Part shown: positions 34,685-44,254 of the stretch, piece by piece
Layout: the number at the start of each line of letters is the position of its first letter
Position numbering within the stretch: the first letter of the stretch is position 1
Assembly: GCA_025232375.1 (NCBI GenBank)
Contig: CP060419.1
Span: 1,611,001 to 1,675,000 of the forward strand
Source of the DNA: Pseudoxanthomonas sp. NC8
GTDB lineage: Bacteria; Pseudomonadota; Gammaproteobacteria; Xanthomonadales; Xanthomonadaceae
DNA length: 64,000 bases
Direction: 5' to 3'
The notes under the pieces: model-generated
What the model was told of the DNA's origin: nothing
Seen by the model: the letters and a program-made list of their open reading frames with translations, nothing else
The model's database searches: none
Translations under genes and position numbers: made by a program

Positions 34685-34718
34685 CAAAAAAAAGCCGCCG
34701 GTTTCCCGGCGGGCTTCG
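34685..34718 (-). terminator. Rho-independent terminator of the second Ala-rich lipoprotein gene
   Basis: On the minus strand AAGCCCGCCGGG-AAAC-CGGCGGCTT is followed by a run of eight T, placed 25 bases after the stop of the 34743-35097 gene. It separates that gene from the first Ala-rich gene. Confidence 0.9.
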
Positions 34719-34742
34719 GGTACAGCAGGAAGGTCAGAAGAT

Positions 34743-35097
34743 TACTTCTTGACTTCTTCCTTGGCCTCTTCGGCAGCGTCCTTGGCCTGCTCGGCAACGT
34801 CGGCAGCAGCCTCGGCGGTGTCGGCAGCGGCCTCGGCGGTCGCGTCGGTCGCAGCGCCAGCGGTGGCGGCAGCGGCGTCGGCGGCGGTGTCGGCAGCAGC
34901 GGCAGCGGCGTCAGCAGCGCCCCTGGGCGGCGTCGGCGGTGGCGGCGCCAGCGGCAGCGGCCGAATCGGCAGCGGTCTGGGCTTCGGCAGCGGCGGCGTC
35001 AGCGGCGGCGGCGGCGTCAGCAGCCTGCTCCTGCTTCGAGCACGCGGCCAGGGCCAGACCCAGAGCCGGGGGCGATCAGCAGCTTGTTGATGCTCAT
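34743..35097 (-). CDS. Ala-rich coiled-coil lipoprotein (2)
   Basis: Starts MSINKLLIA, after a break at about 35070 continues PALGLALAACSKQEQAADAA (lipobox LAAC), then Ala-rich helix with recurring ADAAAA, ADTAA, AEAAADT units and a charged end AKDAAEEAKEEVKK. About 118 aa. Same design as its neighbour (1) but with a different C-terminus. The tail K resembles Lpp-type C-terminal lysine used for peptidoglycan linkage, which is inference. Confidence 0.78.
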
Positions 35098-35221
35098 GAT
35101 TGGATGTTCCTCGTCGTTAAGTTGGGCAACGCGCGATTGCGCGCCGCCAACATGATGACAAGCCGTTGTCGGCTGTCAAGCGTCCGCAGGGTCACATTTG
35201 TAAAAGGGTGGTGAAAAACGG

Positions 35222-36393
35222 TTACAGCACTTCCACGGCCAGCGCGGTGGCCTCGCCGCCGCCGATGCACAGCGCCGCCACGCCCCTCTTCAGCCCACGG
35301 GTGCGCAGGGCATTGATGGGGTCACCACCAGTCGCGCGCCGGAGGCGCCGATCGGGTGGCCCAGCGCGCAGGCACCGCCGTTGACGTTGACCTTGGCGTG
35401 CGGGATGCCCAGCTCCTTGATCGGCGCCATGGCGACGACGGCGAAGGCTTCGTTGATCTCGAACAGGTCCACGTCGGCCGCCGTCCAGCCGACCTTGCCC
35501 AGCAGGGCGGAGATGGCGCCGACCGGCGCGGTGGTGAACCACTCCGGCTCCTGCGAATAGGTGGCGTGGCCGACGATCCGGGCCAGCGGCTGCACGCCGC
35601 GGCGGGCCGCCTCGTCCGACGACAGCAGCACCGTTGCCGCCGCGCCATCGGAAATGGACGAGGAGCTGGCCGCGGTGACGGTGCCGTCCTTCTTGAACGC
35701 CGGCTTGAGCGTCGGGATCTTGGCGGTGTCCGACTTGCCCGGCTGCTCATCGCTGGCGAACTCGACCTCGCCCTTGCGGGTGGCGACCTTGACCGGGACG
35801 ATCTCGCCGTCGAACGCACCCGCCGCCTGCGCGGCCTGCGCGCGCTTCACCGACTCGATCGCGAACGCATCCTGGTCCTCGCGGGTGAAGCCGTACTTGG
35901 CGACCGTGGCTTCGGCGAACACGCCCATGGCAGCCGTCGTACGGATTGGTCAGGCCGTCCTAGGCCATGTGGTCGACCGCTGGAAACCGCCGTAGCGGTT
36001 GCCGGTGCGCGAGTTGGGAATAAGGTGTGGCGCATTCGTCATGGACTCCATGCCGCCGGCGACCACGATCGTGGCCGAACCGGCCTTGATCAGGTCGTGG
36101 CCGAGCATGATCGCCTTCATGCCCGAACCACAGACCTTGTTGATGGTGGTGGCGCCGGTGCCGGTCGGCAGTCCGGCGGCCAGCGCGGCTTGGCGGGCCG
36201 GCGCCTTACCGAGGTTGGCCGGCAGCACGCAGCCCATGATCACTTCCGAAACATCCGCGGCGGGGATGCCGGACTGCTCCAGTGCCGCGGAAATCGCGGT
36301 CGCCCCCAGGGTCGGCGTGGGCACGCCGCTGAACTGGCCGAGGAACGAGCCGATGGCGGTGCGCTTGGCGGCGGCGATGACGATGTCGGACAT
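35222..36393 (-). CDS. Acetyl-CoA C-acetyltransferase (thiolase)
   Basis: MSDIVIAAAKRTAIGSFLGQ, nucleophile Cys in TTINKVCGSGMKAIML, AGGMESMTNAPHLIPNSRTG, FEINEAFAVVAMAPIKELGI, NVNGGACALGHPIGASGARL and CIGGGEATALAVEVL. About 391 aa, family-normal. Breaks near 35960, 35935 and 35327. Cleaves or forms acetoacetyl-CoA, so it can finish leucine degradation after LiuE. Confidence 0.93.
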
Positions 36394-36542
36394 GGCGGTT
36401 ACCTATGGGGGAGTCCCGATTATCACGACAGGTGGCTGCTCCCGCCACCGTTCGCCCGGACAGGCGACAGGCCACCGGTGATTGCGGTATAGAAACGTGG
36501 GGAAACGGCGGCGGCCGCTGCCGGTTCGATACAAACGGTGAC

Positions 36543-39419
36543 ATGATGCACATTCTTGCAGATGGAACAGTACGCGGGGTGACCCGCTCGTTGCTGGCGG
36601 TGGCGATCGTGACCACCTTGGCCGGCAGCTTGGCTGCGTGCGGCGGTGGCGGTGGCGGCAACCTGCGCCCCAGCACATCCGCGCCGCCGGTATCGCCTCC
36701 TCCGCCGCCGCCGCCGCCACCTCCGCCGCCGGTTTCACCGCCGCCGCCGCCGCTGGTCCAGCCGGCGATCGATGCGCACCTCACCCTGACCCACGCCACC
36801 GCCGCCGACCGGCAGGGCTATACCGGTGCCGGCTACCGCATCGGCGTGGTCGATACCGGCGTCAACCGCAACCATCCGGCCCTGGCCGGGCGGGTGGCCG
36901 CCAACCCTGGTCTACATCGGTTCCGGCAACGACCTGAGCGTGGACGACAAGGTCGGCCACGGCACCACGGTCGCGCAGCTCGCCGCGGGGCAGGTTTATG
37001 GCAGCTGGCCGGGCGGTATCGCGCCGGGTGCCAGCATCCTGTCGGCCCGGATCATCGGCGACGCGCCTCCGAAGGATGACGGATCCGGCGAGGGCAACGA
37101 GGTCACCGGCGCGCTGGGGCTGAAGTCCATCCACCAGGACCTGGTGGCGCGCGGCATGCGGATCATGAACAACTCATGGGGCGGCCTGTACTGGACCAAC
37201 CCCGGTGCGACCGCGCCCATCGCCGACGAGTACCGCTTCTTCATCCAGGACAACGACGGCCCGGTGGTGTTCGCCACCGGCAACGAGAGCCGCGCAAACC
37301 CGACCGACATGTCGGCGTTGCCCAGCCAGCCGGGTCCCAACGACACCCGGCCGGCCGCCGACCTGGAGCGCGGCTGGCTGGCGGTGGCGGCGCTGGACAC
37401 CTCCGATCCCAGTCGCCTGATGTACTACTCCAACGCCTGCGGCCTGGCGAAGAGCTACTGCCTGGTGGCACCGGGTACGGTCGTGTTCTCCGACCACGCC
37501 GATACCGGCGCCACGCCGAAGCTGATGTACGGCAGCGGCACCTCGTTCGCCGCGCCGCTGGTGTCGGGCGCGGCCGCGGTGGTCTGGCAGAAGTACCCGT
37601 ACTTCAACAACGACCTAGTCCGGCAGACGCTGCTGGGCACGGCCAGGACCCAGGTGCCGCCGGGCCGGACGAGGTGTTCGGCTACGGCCTGCTCGACGTA
37701 GGCAAGGCGCTGGGCGGCCCGGCGAAGTTCGACTGGGGCGATGTCACGGTCAACCTCGAGGGCGGCCAGTCGGCCTGGACCAACGCGATCACCGGCAGCG
37801 GTGGCCTGGTCAAGCAGGGCACCGGAACGCTGAGCATCGGCGGCAGTTCGGCCGGCCTGGACTACACCGGCGACACGCGCGTGCGTGGCGGCACGCTGAA
37901 GGTCCTGGGCCGCGTGCAGAGTTCCGACGTGTACGTGGAGGCGGGGGGGGCGCTGGAAGGCGCGGCCCAGCTGGGCGGCGACCTGACCAATGCCGGCGTG
38001 GTGCATATCGGCGAGGCAACGGCCGGCAGCGGCATCGACGTGTCCGGCAACTACGTCCAGCGCGCCGGCAGCCAGTTGTCGATGGTGCTCGGCTACGGCC
38101 ACCTGCAGGTCGACGGCACGGCGACGCTGGAAGGCGGCAACGTGCATGTGGCCGGGGTGCGTTCCGGCTACGTCACCCAGGCCCGCGAGGACGTGCTGAC
38201 CGCCACCGGGGGCATCGGTGGCCGCTTCGCCGGGATCACCAGCGCCTCGACCGTTTTATGGATGCCTCGCTGCTGTACACCAGCAATACCGCGTGGCTCG
38301 ACATCCGTCGCCTGGACGTCACCGGCGCGGCGATGAGCATGGCCGACATCACGCCCGCCGCACTGGGTGCGGCAGTGCGCGTGGAAGAGGCGTTCGACGG
38401 CATCGATGCGCAGCAGGGCAGTGGCGAGGGCGTGATTTCCGACGGCTTCATCCGCATCGCCGGCGAGTTCCAGAAGACGGCCAGTGCCGATGCCGCGGCC
38501 GCTTCGCTGCGCAGCCTGTCCGGCGAAGTGCATGCGTCGGCTGCAGCGGCCACCTATGACACGCTGGATGGGCCGGCGCGCGCTGGCGTCGCGCTTCGAC
38601 GACCTGTCCTCGGGCGACAGCCGCGCCGGTGGCTGGCTGCGGGCGCTGGGCGGGACGGCGTCGACGGGCAGTGGCGTCGATGCGGAGATCAGTGGCTGGA
38701 TGGCCGGCCATGACGTGGCGATGGACGCGGCGATGGTCGCCGGCCTGGCCTTCGGCGAGAGCCGCAGCGACAGCCGGATCGATGGCCTTGGCCGACCGCA
38801 GCCGCGAACGGCAGACGCAGGCACAGGCCTATGTGGGCCGGCAGTGGAACCAGGCCTACGTGATGGGCCAGTTCGGCGCCGGCCAGTGGCAGCGACAGAT
38901 CGACCGCGAGCTGCTGCTGGGCGCCAGCCGGTACGGGGTGCACAGCGACTACGACGGCGACTTCACCGTCGCCGGGCTGGAGACGGGGTACCGCTTCGAA
39001 GGCGCGGCCGGAACGCTGGTGCCGTGGGGACCGAGCATGCCCGCGTGCGCAGCGACGGCTTCCACGAGGAAGGTGCGGCCGGTTTCGGCCTGCGCAGCGG
39101 CGCCAGCACGTCTTCGCGCACCCGGGCCATCGCCGGCCTGCGCGCGGAGCGGGAATGGCGGCGCTTCAGCCTCAACAGCTACGTCGAATGGCAGCAGACC
39201 CTGCCCAGCGACGGCCCGGAGGTGTCGGCCAGTTTCGTCGGCGTGGATGCGTGGTCGCCGCTGGCCGCGAGCAACCCGGCGCTGTCGGGCGGGATGTTCG
39301 GGGTGTCGGCGGTGACGTGGCTGTCGCCGCAGTCGACGCTGTCGTTCGGTTACGACCAGCGCTTCGGTCCGCGCGGGGACGCGAGCCTGGTGTCGCTCAA
39401 GTACGCGTTCGGGTTCTGA
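36543..39419 (+). CDS. Subtilisin-like autotransporter serine protease
   Basis: About 958 aa. N-terminal signal (SLLAVAIVTTLAGSLAAC) ending in a lipobox-like LAAC followed by six Gly, then a proline tract linker (two runs of 12 and 5 Pro), an S8 protease domain with Asp in IGVVDTGVNRNHPA, His in DKVGHGTTVAQ and Ser in GSGTSFAAPLVSGA, a beta-helix passenger stalk (ITGSGGLVKQGTGTLSIGGS, TRVRGGTLKVLGRVQSSDVY) and a C-terminal beta-barrel ending SLVSLKYAFGF. Breaks near 36907, 37668, 38253, 38580, 38787 and 39030. Secreted to the cell surface by the type V pathway. Confidence 0.92.
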
Positions 39420-39542
39420 CGCACGGAGCGGGGCAGGGCCCCGCGATGCAAGCCGATACGGAAGAGCCGGCATTGCCCGGCTCTTTCGTTGTGAGTCCCC
39501 AGCCGCGCTTCGAACCAGTGCGGTGCGGCGGGTGCCCGGCCG

Positions 39543-39720
39543 GACCGCGCGGCATGCCGCGCAAACAGGTCATCCTCGTTCCGGCCCGGCGCAGCGCAGC
39601 GTGCGCTCGTCTGATCCACGCGGCAGTGCCGCGTAAACGGATCAGCCTCGTTCCGGCCCGGCGCAGCGCGCCGGGCGCTCGGATGACCCGCGCGGCATGC
39701 CGCGCAAACGGGTCATCCTC
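39543..39720. repeat. Tandem repeat of about 70 bp with internal palindromes, 2.5 copies
   Basis: Copies start at 39543, 39613 and 39684. Each holds the palindrome GCGCGGCATGCCGCGC (CGCGGCAGTGCCGCG in copy 2), then AAACrGGTCATCCTCG and a second hairpin-forming block CCGGCCCGGCGCAGCG. The third copy runs into the 3' end of the isovaleryl-CoA dehydrogenase gene. The array fills the convergent gap between the autotransporter and that gene and could fold as successive stem-loops. Confidence 0.85.
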
Positions 39721-40873
39721 GCCCCTCGAACAGTTCGCGGCCGATCAGCATGCGCCGGATCTCGTTGGTGCCGGCGCCGATCGCATAGAGCTTGGCATCG
39801 CGCAGGATGCGGCCAGTGGCGAACTCGTTGATGTAGCCATTGCCGCCCAGCGCCCTGGATCGCTTCCAGCGCGACCTGCACCGCCGCCTCGGAGGCATGC
39901 AGCAGGCAGCCGGCCGCGGCGGCGCGCAAGGAGATGCCCGCGTCGAAGTCGCGCGCGACCTGGTAGGCGAAGGCGCGGCTGGACTGCAGCGCGGTGTACA
40001 TGTCGGCCAGCTTGCCCTGCATCAGGCTGAAGGTGCCGATCGCCTTGGTCGAACTGCCTGCGCTCGCGCACGTAGGGCAGGGCGATGTCCAACGCCGCCT
40101 GCATCAGGCCCAGCGGGCCGCCGCTGAGCACCAGGCGCTCGGTATTGAGGCCGCTCATCAGCACGCGCACGCCCTGGTTCAGTTCGCCCAGCACGTTCTC
40201 CGCCGGAATCCCGCAGTCCTCGAACACCAGCTCGCAGGTGTTGGAGCCGCGCATGCCCAGCTTGTCCAGCTTCTGCGCGGTGGAGAAGCCCTTCATGCCG
40301 CGCTCGACGATGAAGGCGGTCATGCAGCGGCTGCCCGCGTCCTTGCCGGCGGTGCGCATGTACACGACCAGCACGTCGGCTTCCGGGCCGTTGGTGATCC
40401 ACATCTTGTTGCCGTTGGCGACCCACACGCCGTCCTTGAGTTCAGCGCGGCAGCTCATCGAGCCGACCACGTCCGAACCGGCGCCCGGCTCGCTCATCGC
40501 CAGCGCGCCCTTCCATTCGCCGCTGCACAGCTTCGGCAGGTACTTCGCGCGCTGTGCCTTGGTTGCCGTTGAGGTAGAGGTTGGACACGCACAGGTTGGA
40601 GTGGGCGCCGTAGCTCAGCCCGACCGAGCCGGAGGCGCGCGAGATCTCCTCCATCGCCATAAGGTGGGCGAGGTAACCCATCTCGCTGCCGCCGTATTCG
40701 GCCGGCACGGTCATGCCGAGCAGGCCCAGTTCGCCCAGCTTGGGCCACAGCTCCTGCGGGAACGCGTTGTCCTCGTCGATGCGCGCGGCGCGTGGCGCGA
40801 TCTCGGCCTCGGCGAAGCGGCGAACCGCCTCGCGCAGCGCGTCGATCTCCTCACCCAGCTGGAACGTGCGCAT
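39713..40873 (-). CDS. liuA: Isovaleryl-CoA dehydrogenase
   Basis: FAD acyl-CoA dehydrogenase, about 387 aa: [137 protein letters not shown] and [30 protein letters not shown] is typical of isovaleryl-CoA dehydrogenases. Breaks near 40560, 40060 and 39855, all CCWGG-like. First committed step of leucine catabolism after the branched-chain dehydrogenase. Confidence 0.93.
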
Positions 40874-40943
40874 CGATCCCCTGATGGTTTCACTTGCACC
40901 TAGTGTAGGCGCCGGTCGCGGCGTCCACACGTGCGACCGCAAC

Positions 40944-40975
40944 AAAAAGCCCCGCGAAGCGGCTTCGCGGGGCCT
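40944..40975 (-). terminator. Rho-independent terminator of leucine dehydrogenase gene
   Basis: Minus strand: GGCCCCGCGAAG-CCG-CTTCGCGGGGCTTTTTG, a strong hairpin with a T-run, 41 bases after the stop of the leucine dehydrogenase gene. Confidence 0.88.
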
Positions 40976-41016
40976 TGGGTCGGGGCGGGGCGGGCGGCGA
41001 CCGCCACCCGGCCGGA

Positions 41017-42119
41017 TCAGTGCTCGCCGCGCAGGTGTCCCAGCCGCGGACGGGTGCGGCCCATCGGCAGCTTGAGCTTGCCGATCGCGCCCAGCCGGGC
41101 CTCGGCGATGCGGTCGGCCGCGTACTGCGGGCTGATCTTCTCGCGCTCGGACAGGTCGAAGATCTTGCCGACGTTGTAGTAGATGCTGCGGATCAGCCGC
41201 CGCATCGCCCGCTCGCGGTTGTAGCCGTCGATCTCCAGCGACACGTTCATCACGCCGCCGGCGTTGACCGCGTAGTCGGGCGCATAGAGGATGCCGCGCC
41301 GGTACAGCTCGTCGCCGATCGCATGGCTGGCCAGCTGGTTGTTGGCCGAGCCGCAGACCACCTTGACCTTCAGCCGCTCCAGGGTCTGCGCATCGATGCT
41401 GCCTTCCATCGCGCACGGCGCGAACACGTCGGCGGCCACATCGTAGATCTCGTCGGGCTTGACCGCCTCGGCGCCGTATTCGTTCACCGCCCGATCGACC
41501 AGCTTCGGATCCAGGTCGGCGACGAACAGCTTGGCGCCGCGTTCGCGCAGCAGCTTCACCAGCTCCATGCCGATATGGCCCAGGCCCTGCACCGCGATGC
41601 TGACCTGGCCCACTTCCTCGTGGCCGAACCTGCGCTGCAACGTGGCCATCAGCCCCTGCAGGGTGCCGTAGGCGGTGAACGGGGCCGGGTCGCCGGAGCC
41701 GCCATGCACCTGGTGGACGCCGGTGACGAACTCGGTTTGCAGGTAGATCTGTTCCATGTCGTTGACGTCGGTGCCGACGTCCTCGGCGGTGATGTAGCGG
41801 CCGCCCAGCGCATCGACCGCACGCCCGAAGGCGCGGAACAGCACCTCGGTCTTGTCGGTCTTCGGGTCGCCCAGGATCACCGCCTTGCCGCCGCCGATGT
41901 TCAGGCCGGCCAGTGCATTCTTGTAGGTCATCGTCCGGCTCAGCCGCAGCACGTCGCGCACCGCATCGGCCTCGTTGGCGTAGTGGCGCATGCGTGCGCC
42001 GCCCACCGCCGGACCCAGCACGGTGCTGTGCATCGCGATGATCGCCTTCAGCCCCGCGTCGGGGTTGTTGCAGAACACCACCTGCTCGTGGCCGGAAGTG
42101 GCGAGGGTTTCAAAAGCAT
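41017..42119 (-). CDS. Leucine/phenylalanine/valine dehydrogenase
   Basis: NAD-dependent oxidative deamination of branched-chain amino acids. Start [20 protein letters not shown] requires one T in the run at about 42113, a homopolymer error. Conserved [20 protein letters not shown], catalytic Lys in [34 protein letters not shown], Rossmann [16 protein letters not shown] and [20 protein letters not shown]. About 367 aa. It is transcribed toward liuA but has its own terminator. Confidence 0.93.
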
Positions 42120-42304
42120 GGTCGGCTCCGCGTCGGGTCGCGCGCGCAAGGCGTGCGTGGCGACAGTGACCCTTGGCTGTGGTCGCGTGGCATTGCCCGG
42201 CAGGACCGGGGCCCGGGAAACAAAAAAGCGACGGGGGCCGGGGGAGGGGCGTGCGTCGCGGCGCGCATTCTAACTCCAGCCTTGTGACGCCGGTCGCACA
42301 GGTG

Positions 42305-42334
42305 TTGAATGAAACGAACGATCGTGCTATTCAA
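42305..42334 (+). promoter_or_regulatory. Candidate operator of the TetR-type regulator
   Basis: Six bases before the tetR start, outer arms TTGAAT (42305-42310) and ATTCAA (42329-42334) enclose the perfect palindrome ACGATCGT (42318-42325). The arrangement is typical of an autoregulatory TetR site. Sequence symmetry only. Confidence 0.5.
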
Positions 42335-42340
42335 GCCGTC

Positions 42341-42985
42341 ATGAACCCGGCTCCCGCCACCGCCGCCCAGACCAGCAAGGGCGCCAGCACCCGCTGCAAG
42401 CTGCTTGAGCGAGCCTGCGGCATGGCCGGCCGGGTCGGCCTGGAGGGCGTGACCATCGGCGAGCTGGCGAGTACGGCCGGCATGTCCAAGAGTGGGGTGT
42501 TCGCCCATTTCGGTTCGCGCGAGGACCTGGTCCGGCAGACCTGGACTGGGCCGCCGAGCAGTTCATCGCCCAGGTGATGACGCCCTCGCTGCGGCTACCG
42601 CGCGGCCTGCCGCGCCTGCGCGCGATCACCGAGGCATGGATGGGCTGGATCGCCGCCCATCCGGACGGCTGCGTGTTCCTCGGCGCGTCGTTCGAATACG
42701 ACGGCCGGCCCGGGCCGATGCGCGACCACGTCGCGGCGATGATGGAGTCCTGGCGCGCCGCGCTCGAACGTGCCGTCGCCCTCGCCGTGGAGCAGGGCCA
42801 CCTGCGTCCCGGCACCGATCCGGCGCTGATCGCCTTCCAGCTCGATGCGCTGATGCAGGGCCTGCACAACGCGCGCCTGCACCAGCCGCAGGTCGCCCAA
42901 GACCCTGGCCCGCCGCGCGGTCGCCGACCTGTTCGCGCGCTACACCGCCGACGCCACCGCGCCGGCCACCCCCACCTCGCCCTGA
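42341..42985 (+). CDS. TetR/AcrR family transcriptional regulator
   Basis: N-terminal helix-turn-helix: RCKLLERACGMAGRVGLEGV, TIGELASTAGMSKSGVFAHF, GSREDLVRQT; C-terminal ligand domain with LPRLRAITEAWMGWIAAHPD, GCVFLGASFEYDGRPGPMRD, LDALMQGLHNARLHQ. About 214 aa. Breaks at 42543 and 42900. It is followed 18 bases later by an alpha/beta hydrolase that it may control. Confidence 0.9.
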
Positions 42986-43003
42986 GCCCCGAAGGAGTCC
43001 GCC

Positions 43004-43940
43004 ATGGCCGCCGTCGCGCCCGTCACTTCGCCGCAAAAAGCACGACCGTTCGTTCTTCGTCGATTCCGCGCCTGCTGCGCGCGGCGTTCACCGTCGGCGG
43101 CTGGCTGATGCCCGCGACCACCGTGCGCGGCGCCTCGCGCCTGTTCGGCACGCCGCTGGCGTCCTCGCGCAGCCGCGCGCTCGCCGCCGACGCCAGCGAC
43201 GCCCGGGTCGGCCACGTCCACAGCGAAGGCCATGCGGTGACGACTTACGCCTGGGGCGATCCGTCCAGCCAGCCGTACGTCCTCTTTTCGCACGGCTGGT
43301 CCAGCTTCGGCCTGCGCTGCCGGCCTTGGGTCGCGCCGCTGCGCGCGGCCGGCTACGCGGTGGTCGCGTTCGACCATCCCGGCCACGGCCGCAACGACGG
43401 CGGACGCGCGATCCTGCCGTCCTTCGCCGCCGCGCTCACCGCGGTCGCGCGCCGGCATGGCGCGCCGGCGGCGCTGGTCGCCCATTCGATGGGGGTGCGG
43501 CGGCGATGCTCGCGCTCAGTGGCGGCCTGCGCGCCGGCCACGTGGTGCTGGTCGCACCGGCCGCCGACCTGCGCGCCGCCGGCGGGCGCTTCGGCCAGAT
43601 GATCGGGCTGGCGCCGCCGCTGGTGGCGCGCATGTTCGAGGGCTTCGAGCAGCAGATCGGCGTGGCCGTGGACAGCTTCGCCGCCCAGCACCACGCCCCG
43701 CGCATGGCCACGCCGGCGCTGGTCGTGCACGACCTGGAGGACGACGACGTGCCGTGGGAGGAGGGCGAGCGCTACGCCCGCCTGTGGCCCGGCGCGCGCC
43801 TGCTCAGCACCACCGGGCTGGGCCACCACCGCGTCGCCGGCGATGCCACGGTGATCGAGGCGACCCTGCGCTTCTTGCGCGGCGAGGTGGTCGGCGCGCG
43901 CGTGGTGTCCTCGCCGAACCTGCCGTTCGGCTTCTCCTGA
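43004..43940 (+). CDS. Alpha/beta hydrolase
   Basis: Strong Shine-Dalgarno GAAGGAG before ATG 43004. After a homopolymer break at about 43035 the protein reads STTVRSSSIPRLLRAAFTVG, YVLFSHGWSSFGLRCRPWVA, AFDHPGHGRNDGG, nucleophile elbow LVAHSMGGAAAMLAL (break at 43495), catalytic Asp region LVVHDLEDDDVPWEEG and His in TTGLGHHRVAGD. About 312 aa. Substrate unknown. Likely an operon with the TetR gene. Confidence 0.87.
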
Positions 43941-43979
43941 GGCGGCCGAGGCGGGCACTCGCGCGATCGCCCGCTTCCG

Positions 43980-44058
43980 CACCGCCGGCAAGCCCGCCCC
44001 CTCGACGGGCGGTTCTCCTGGGCGCCTGATGGCGGGCGGGGCGGGCTTGCCGGCGGTG
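43980..44058. repeat. Perfect 21-bp inverted repeat
   Basis: CACCGCCGGCAAGCCCGCCC(C) at 43980-44000 and its exact complement at 44038-44058, with a 37-base loop. It lies in the 313-base gap between the hydrolase and icmF, where no gene is seen. It can form a very stable stem and may end the upstream transcript, though no T-run follows. Confidence 0.8.
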
Positions 44059-44233
44059 TGGAAAGGCCTTCGTGGGCCCGCGGCCACCCGCTGCCGCGGC
44101 CGATATCCCGAGCTGCCGCGCATACGGTGCCGCAGGTTCCGGTGGCGGGAAATGGCCGCGCCGCCTGCGACCAAAGTCACGCTGCAGCGCACCCATATGT
44201 TTCACCTGCAAGCACTAGAATCGGGCTCAAGTC

Positions 44234-44244
44234 CTTGATTCAAG
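44234..44244. promoter_or_regulatory. Palindrome upstream of icmF
   Basis: CTTGATTCAAG, a perfect 11-base palindrome 10 bases before the icmF ATG, just after a TAGAAT sequence (44217-44222) that could be a -10 element. A regulator site is possible; nothing identifies the regulator. Confidence 0.35.
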
Positions 44245-44254
44245 CAGCCCGCGC

